Shown piece after piece: positions 31,101-40,100 of a stretch of DNA of 64,000 nt. The stretch spans positions 7,461,362 through 7,525,361 of the forward strand of contig OZ022584.1 of NCBI GenBank assembly GCA_963669155.1, in the 5' to 3' direction. Every line of letters begins with the position of its first letter. Within the stretch, counting starts at the first letter, position 1. The notes below the pieces were generated by a model. It was not told the origin of the DNA. It did no database searches and saw only the letters and a list, made by a program, of their open reading frames with translations. Origin of the DNA: Arbacia lixula (lineage: Eukaryota; Echinodermata; Echinoidea; Arbacioida; Arbaciidae). The position numbers and the translations under genes were made by a program.

Positions 31101-34100
31101 GGAAAAGGGAAAGGGAAGAAAGGGAAGGAGCCGTAGTTTTAAACTACGGTATTTGTCCAGTTCAGCATGAAACACGATGCTTTAGCCTACAAAGCATCAT
31201 GTTTCAAACTGAATTGGACAAAATATACCGCGGTTAAAAACTACGGCTCCTTCCCTTTCTTCCTTTTCCCTTTCCCTATGCCAATTCCTTTGAGCTGGAG
31301 TGTAAATGCTTTGTGAAAAAAATCAGGTAGAGCTAGTGCATGAGAAGTTGGCAGTAACTGGATGAAAGGTGTGAGGCATACTGAGCAGGAGAAGATAATT
31401 CAAGAACATGTACATGTACTCCTATCAATAAAAGATGAAGAAGGAAGCATAAATAAACATATGAATACATTATACTCTGTTTCTTGTTAATAAGTTTTCG
31501 TTTCTTAAAGAAAAAACTCAGCATGCATTTCTACAACATGATTTGAGTGTGAAAATATAGCCTCATTCCTTTATGTTTTTTTTTCATTCATGTTATCTGC
31601 TTTTTGTATTTTGTACTTTTTTTGTATTGAGTTGAAACAGTATGTAATCAACAATGACGTATCTAGATTTTTCATACTGGTACACTTGAAATTTGTTATT
31701 TTTTCCTCCTTTTTTAACAATCATTTACTCATCTTGTATGTTCATTAAAGCGGTCAAAATTGGCAATTAGTGAGGTTTTTTCTTGAGTCGGAGGTCACCA
31801 GTGTGTGTTAGTGAGCTGGAAGGTCCTGTCATAGCACACTAGGTTAGGACCAATCATTAGTATGATGGCATATAATTCAGGAAAACTTTTTTCAAAAAAG
31901 ACGTTTTAAGGGTTGATGTCATTAAAACAACTGTTTTGTCTTCACACAGCCTCAAAAGTTATTGATTTTCTCCCATTTAAAAAACAACATTTAAAAAAAA
32001 ATCTTCAGTTTCATTCTAGATATACATGTATTGATATATCATTGATATCATATTAGATAGATAGTTCAAAAACAGGAATAGTGGGCAACAAACATGAGAT
32101 CTGAGATACATTTGAAGCTCATTGATAAATGTGAACATGCACTTTTCAACATCTTAAATTTGCATTCTTAGAACACACACCATACATGCAAAGCATGTTA
32201 AATAAAATCATTAACAAAAAAAATGAACAAAAATGAACAAACAAAAAAAATCGACATCCACAGCAATAGATAGAACGTTTTGAAAACCCCCAAACAAACC
32301 CAAGAAGAAAATTGAAGAGAATGAAATGTATGAGGACAGAAATAATAAAATAAAAAGAATCATGAGATTTACCCCAATGACAGGGTAGGCAGAGGCAGAT
32401 TAATCCTTTGAATCCCAGCTCCATCTAATCCCATAAGCTTAACAGTATGGCACTCAGGATTCCGCACACAGGGGATTAATAGACACTGCAATATCATGTT
32501 TGTGTTAATACATGAAAACTAGAGAAATTTGACTGCCCCCATTCGAATGGTATGCCTTGGCCCCCCTGCACTGAAGTAGTACCAAAATCTTACATGTATA
32601 GACAAATTTCATCTACTAATGCATGGAAAACTTGTTCCTTGGCTTTGAAATACAATTTAACCGAGAGAGACCTTTCATATATCATCTTTGCACCACGTTT
32701 GGTTGATATTTGGTCATTCACCTACATGTATACAGCAGTAAGTCCTAATTTGACCGTGACCTGTGACCTTTCTGACCCACATTAGAATCACTTGACTGTC
32801 CTGTCACATATCACCATTGCACCAAGTTTGATGAAATCCAGTGTGTCACTTCTCAAGTTATGTGTAAAAATGACATTTCAGATTGCACTAAGTTTGGGAC
32901 TTTTGGTTTGATATTTCTTGGGTTATCATTTAAAAAGTGAAATTTAAAGATTTGACCTGTGACACTTACATGTAACCTTTGACCTTCATGACCCAATATC
33001 TATTAAGTTCATTCCCCTGTCATATACTATCAAAGTGTCAAGTTTGATGAAATTCAGTTGATTATTTTTTGAGTTATTGCGTAAACGAGATCCGGAAACA
33101 ACCCGGAAACATAATGTTATTACTGATATCCGCCAACTTTGTGCGGAGACATACAAAATCAAACAGTTAGTCCTCACAATATTTGTTGGCATCTTCTATC
33201 AAAAATATCACATTTTTTTTTATTTAGTGCTTTTTGTCCCCTTTTACAACAACACTTTTCCTAGAATTATTGTACGTTATCTGCAGTACAACATGTGATT
33301 TCAATGTTCACTCCCACTAAAATCAACATTTTTAAGGCACTTCTCGACAATAAGGTGATATCTTGTCTTTTATAATGTAAACCATGCATCAATGTATTGC
33401 CTGATTAACATTATGAAATTATTATTTGATTAAATAATCAAAGTATTCATATCTAACTCAAAAGATCAAAAGTAATTAAAGGAAAGGTCATTTCTTTAAA
33501 TACAATATGAAATTACACTGTAAAATTAAATTGTTAGATTATAAAATGATGAGCGCAATTTGTGCATATAACTGAGCTTGTATTTTCTCTTTCTGGAAAT
33601 GACAGCCGTGATCTAACTGTTTAAGAATTTGATATTTTGTTATTTAAACAAGAACAAATACAAACAATGATTTTTATCCAAGAAAACCCCACTTTTTCCC
33701 CATATTTGTTATTTAAAAATACCCCATTATGAAAGTGAAAAGTAGATTAAGTGATTTTATGAGCAGGGCCATAAAAATAATGAGTGGCCTGAAAAAAGAA
33801 TATCAATGAAGCTTCAAATTTCAAGGACATAAAGCAATATTATATATATAGTGTATTTTTAAATATTGCTTAGTATAATATCAGCATTCATAAATAACAT
33901 TTCAGTGAATAATCACTTTTATGACAAATTTCCTTTTTAGAATGTGCCAGAATACACCTTGAATGACTTACTAAGTTTGCAATGCCACATCACATGCAAG
34001 GACGTATGTTAGAAGTGTACACACGGCATAGCCTCCATTCCAGCCTGTAATATGCTTTTCTCTCTTTAGCACAAAAGCCATAATGAAAACTGAGGGCATT

Positions 34101-37100
34101 GTCTTTGGATAGCAAGTTTATAGCACAGTTTATTTGTGCTTATGTCTTGACCAAATGACCAAAAAGGAGGACTTGATGGTGTAGCGCACAATGTTGTGCA
34201 CAGTTGCATTTTTTTCTATGATTTTTTTTTTATGATGCATTTAAAAATATGAACCAGCGAGTATTAATTTACACTATACAAACTAGTGGTAGTAACATGA
34301 ACTAATAAATCTAATGGAAAGTAAATTAGTATAGCTCTGCCCACTTCTGGTTTTATCAACTCTTTATTTGCAAATGGCCCAGTTTATCACCAGGAATGCA
34401 CACAAATCTTGTGGAGCAGCATTTTATCTGGAACAAAAATGGATTAAAGTGCAAAAGAGAAGAAAATTGTAACAGGTTGGATGCGAGGCTATGCTAGTTA
34501 TGATACGAGGAAGGTGATTGGACAGCACCTTCTGGGCTTTGTGTCCAGGGCTGATGTGATGCTGTTCAATCCAAGCTTTCGTGTCCTGTTTTATGGCAGA
34601 TAAAAAGCAGAGACGATGAGAAGACACTTCACTTTTGTGTGGCCCAACACATATGGAATACAAATAGACAACGCTCTAAGGTACATGGTTAAAGATTTAG
34701 GCACCAGGTGATCTCAAAATACTATCTATAAGAGGCCGAAGGCCGAGGGATTATATCACCACAGGCCTATAACTGAACTATGTCCTGAACATCATACCAG
34801 TATCAATTTATGTTTTATAAACACAACAAAAAAAACAAGTCCCTCCCTAAGCAAAAAAACATAACTTTTGATCAAAAAGGTTTTGAGCAAAATGCTTTGG
34901 CAGGATTGTTTAACTTGAAAATCACATTGATCTAATCAGTCATGCTTGAGTGAGCACACATTAAAGGCAAACTTGTCACTTTTCAAAAGTCACAAGGGTG
35001 ATTGTTTATGCCATTTTAACAATACATATTGGCGTTTCTTGTGCAATTTTTGAAGTGTATTCACTCAACTTTGAGGCGAAAATGACTTCTTATGTTCAAA
35101 TAATAGGTCATGTTACATCTTTGTCAAAATATCTAGAGTTTTATTTTTTTCACAAAAATAACGGGGTTTTATAGGTTTCAAACTCAAGAGGAATGAGTAT
35201 TTTTTAAATGGTGCTAAATCAACCAGAACAATGGATTAAGTGTCGGGTAGGTGTTAGTGTATCCAGAGATGGATGATACACAATGAAAGGACATAAATTA
35301 TGCACCAGAAATGGAATTCATGAAAAATTCATCTGACAGAATCTAAAAATTACCCTTGTGACTTTTGAAAAGTGACAATTTTGCCTTTAATATTTGCTCA
35401 CTCATGCATGACTGAGTGGAGTAATGTGATTTTCATACGGGAGTTAGTCAATAAATTGAGAAAAAATCCTGCCAAATTATTTTTCTCAAAAACTTTTCTA
35501 TCAAAAGTTACACTTTATTGCTTGGGGGGGGGGGGGGGGGGGACTTACTTTCTTTGTTGTGTTTATACCAAATAAAACAATGCATAACAAAGATATTTCA
35601 AGCCCACAACCATTAAACAAGATTTCTCCTGAGCAGAACTCAACCATATTTTCATCAACAGCGCATATTAGCATTGATGCTAGATTACACTGGAACTTGT
35701 ATCACGCATTGCTTATTGCATATTTGTATTGCGCACACGTGAATTGGTCATTGTATTCACATTGTACAGGGTTCGCAAAAGAAAAGTGTTGTGACGTCAT
35801 GTTAGATAGCTTGCCTGACACCGCTATTTCTGTGAACCGGCACATAAAAGCACCGAAGTCGGGGTTTTTCAACATAGGTCGCACAAACTCTCATTTACAT
35901 TTAAGCACAAGCTGGCTGTCACTTATGCAAATTTATGCAAATAAAAGTACTACTAGCTTCTATCTATTTTAATTCAATTTTGCCTGCTAAATATGCACAT
36001 AAAGAACTATACAAAGTTATTTATATGTATGTTTAAGAAGTACTTTTGCTAGGATGGTTAAATGAAGTTCAACCCATCTGTCAACCAATCAGGTAACGGG
36101 ATTATCGATACGAGGTATATAAAATGGTATGCCATCTTCCAGCCCCAATAGAGGCTCCCACACAATGTGTAAGTGGGTGTGCACTAAGAAATCCAAACAT
36201 ACCCTGAACCCTGATGCTCCCTTCCCAACTCCATAATCACCTAAAGTAATATCTACTTTGTCTCATCATTAAAGTGTTTCAGGGGGACACATTTCATATA
36301 AATAAATATAGAGCGAAAACATTTGACATGCTATTTTACCCATGCATTAATAAGACAAATGTATGCAAAATTAATTGAGATGATAGATGGATGTAACATT
36401 GCATCTATTGTGTCACAATGTTAAAGGGGTTACATGCTACACATACATGTACTATCCAGCTCTACAATGTACATTCAATTCTAGACCCCATTATGAAATC
36501 CCTTATCTTTAATTTTTCTCAAATAATTTACACCCTCAACTCTTTGTGTACATTATGCAACATCATTGCAAAAAATCACTTACATGTATGAGCATTAAAA
36601 ATCACATATGATGTTCATGGCTAAGAATTCAAAATTGATAGCAACTATTCATTGGGATCGGTTTGTCAACGAACAATGTTGTTAGTAAATCACAAGTACA
36701 AATGCTGTAAAGACATCTAGCACACTTATACACAAAATAGTTTAGACCAATCATGCCTGCATGTATATCATAAGGCACATGGTCTCGCATGCACATGTCA
36801 TGTCACAAAAGCATTAACAGTTCAAGATACATTGAACAAAATAGGGGGCAATGGGCTATGCACACTTACCGCTTTTCTCCTCCGCTCATTCCTGGTCTCT
36901 TCGTCCTCTGCATCAACCATGTGTTGTCTCTTCCAGCGAGCCTCGCTGCTTCGTGGGGATGACTTCCCCGCGGATGATGCAGGAGAGGTGCTGCGCTCTC
37001 TAGATGCAGCTGCCCCGCCCTTTGCCAGCAGCAGGGCAGCGGCCTTTGAGTTGGGAGAGGCCTCCTCAGCTTTGTCTGAGGAAAGAAGAATATTCAGGGA

Positions 37101-40100
37101 GAGGAGGAGAAGGAGAGGAGAAGACATAGGAGGAGGAATAGGATAAGAAGAAGCAGAAGGAGTATAAGAAGGAACAGGAGGATAATAAGAGGGGGAAGAG
37201 CAGAAGAAGAAGGAGGAGTAAGAGGGCAAGAACAAGAACAAGATGTAAATGAAGAGAAAAGAAGTATAAGTAAGAAAAACAAAAAGATAAATGAACAAGC
37301 ACAAGAACAAAAGGAGAGGGCAAGTCTTAGGTAATGTCTGCAAAGATGGCAAAAAATTCATCTTGATATAATTAAATGTTTGGTATAACTTTGTCATTTG
37401 AGAGTTAAAGAAAACAAGAAATTATGCAAATTTGTGCTACACCTGTAGAAAATGAATAAATATGCATAAATTATATCTTATGGAGCAGTTTTCTTCTGGC
37501 ACGGAAAGGGATAATAAACATATTGTATCAAAGATCCCTTTTGTTGACAATCCAATGTTCAAGAAATACTGCCCCTATCTATCTCCAAACACTCTTGAAG
37601 AAGTATTTACCCTCTAGAAATTTGAGCTCAAATAATGAGTCACTTTTAACAGTACACTCCATTAATACACTATGTTATGGTTCACAATCTTTAGAAACGC
37701 ATCCCTTCATCTTCGGAACAATCTACCTGAAAGCAGACTCAACAGAGGAATTCAAGTGTATCTTACCTCTTCATCTAATAGAGATAATGTCAAAAGTGTA
37801 AAGTTTACTTTAGACAAAAAATCATCATTAATGCTCACCAAAATAAGGAAGCCTGCAAATTCCCAAATGCTCACGTTTCCAGATGAATTTAATTCAAAAG
37901 TTTACATTCGTCTATTTGGACATTAAAACATTGAGGAAGATGGCTGCTGTGACTTACCACTAGCTTTGGTGCCATACTCATCAGTGTCCTCTTCTGCACT
38001 CTCTTCATCACTACTGGACGAACTAGAAGAGGAGGAGCTGATCTTCTCATCAAACGAGGACAGGTCACTGGTGTGGACCGAGCTGACCGTCACATCTGAT
38101 GCGTGGCTCTCCAAGTCCGACGCATCATCCGGGAAGTATCCCGTTGCCTCCTCTTCCTCCTCCTTCTTGACTGCGGCTGTATCTTTTGTGCTGCTGGCAG
38201 TGTCTTCAAAATTCACGTCTGATTCTGATGAAGAAGATATATCCTCCAGGTCCTTTGGGAGAGCCTCCGTCTTAACCACAGGAGGAGATGAGTCTGAGGG
38301 TGTCAGTCCCACTGTAGGCTCCAGCTTTTTCGCAATTCTACTCAATGGAAGGTGCTGTGCTTTGGATGACTGCCACTCATCCCCACTGCTAGCTGGCTCA
38401 CTTTTGATGACCTTGGGATGTGTTAGGACCACTGTAGTGTCCACCTTTGTTGGTGTGTCTTTGTCTTTACTGAGTACTCCTGGCTCAATATTGACTTTAG
38501 GTTTAATGTCCGGTTTAATGTCCTTGGCAAGGTTCTGGTCACCACCAGATGTGTTTCCCTTCCCCTCTGCTGCCGCACCAGATTTCTGTCTGATGGCGAT
38601 AGGGCTGGCCTTTCCTTTTGGTGAGGTGCTTTGGTCCCCAGCTTGCCTGGCTGCTGCCCTCATGAGGAGCTTCTTAGCAGTGGCCTTTGTTGGGTCCATC
38701 CTAACAACCCGTACCACCTTCGTGCCGTCGGCTTTCCTCACAACCACCTTCTTCAAGATGATCCTTTTTTTCCCCGGAGGAACCTTCCCTGGTGTTGCTT
38801 TAGCAGATTTGCTTGGCATGGCAGCAGGCAGCTTTGCAGGTGTTGTCTTCTCTGGAGTGAGCGTGGGCTTCTCGTCGTCACTGCTGATGCTTAGGGGATC
38901 TGAGGACACAGAATCCAGGCTTGGCGTTGATGACACCGATTCAGTCCGCTTCCTCTCTGGTAGAGCACTTGGTGGTAGAGGAGGAGGGGATGCCTCTCTG
39001 GATCTTGGCAGAGGAGGGGGCTGGGGCTTCTCCTGTGCTGTACTAGCATCTGGGAGGGGCGGTGGCTTGGGCTGGTCAATGTTCTCACCAGGCAGGGGTG
39101 GAGGAGTAGGCAGAGCTGGTGATGCTGACTGGAGGGCAGGGGAAGACGTGCTACGACCAGCTCGAGGGCTGTCAGCGGGAGAACCCTTGATACCAGCAGC
39201 CAGGCCAGTAAAGGCTGGACTGGGGATTGTCCCACTGTTACCTGCACAGCAACATAAACAGGTTTTACAACATGTTCAAGTAAATACTACACACAGTTCA
39301 TTTGAGCTCTACCAATGATAAATTAACCAAGGTTTCGAAATAGCGAGCCCACACCTTCCCTGTCGCATATGCAGGATCAGCTCATAATCCACTTATGATA
39401 AAGATCAACATCAAGCTAAAAAAAAACAGAAGAAAGATGCAAGGAATCTTTGTTTGGAGACAAACCTACTGAAATAGGCAGATTACAGAAATACCTTTGC
39501 TGTTGAAGTAAGTGATAATGAAATCCTCAGCAACAATGACATAGAACAATTATCATGGACAGAATCACTCATTAGTGATTCTGTGGACAAATCAACAATA
39601 TCACAAAATTTATATTTGCACCTCACAAAAATTCATAATAATACCGCAAATGATGCGTACTAAGTCAAACCACCATTGCGAATATGAGCCTAGGAAAACA
39701 TGCATGAGAATGAAGTCTATTTTGTGTTCTTGTTGTTGTGTGGGCACAGTACCTGTCTCTAATCCTTGCTTGCTGGGGTCCAGTGATTTGGCATCATTTG
39801 AAGTGGATGGCGCATTGTCACTGTGGAGGTAGTCTTTGACGACAGTCTCGATGCGAGGAAGGAAGATATGTTGGATTTGGGCGTCAACAATTTGTTCGAT
39901 AACCCTCTCTACTCCTGAGGCCAGCATCTCAGACCTGAGTCACATCATCACAAATTAAAATAAAACGATACATACTTGTGGGCAAGAATAAGGTGGTCTG
40001 TAGGGCAATTTTTTTACACAGACATTGGACGGTAAATACACGCTGATACTATGAAGTGGACCTTCCATGGCGACATCATCTATTCATTAGAAATCAAAGG

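Noticed and set aside
36822-37397. 191-codon Leu/Ser-rich minus-strand frame running into BOD1L-like exon 5
   Set aside because: The upstream two thirds is the intronic pyrimidine tract; the conserved part starts at the TTTCCTCAG acceptor.
37966-39318. 450-codon plus-strand open frame
   Set aside because: It is antisense to BOD1L-like exon 4, whose Ser/Lys-rich codon pattern leaves few stops on the other strand. It shows no domain and is not spliced to anything.
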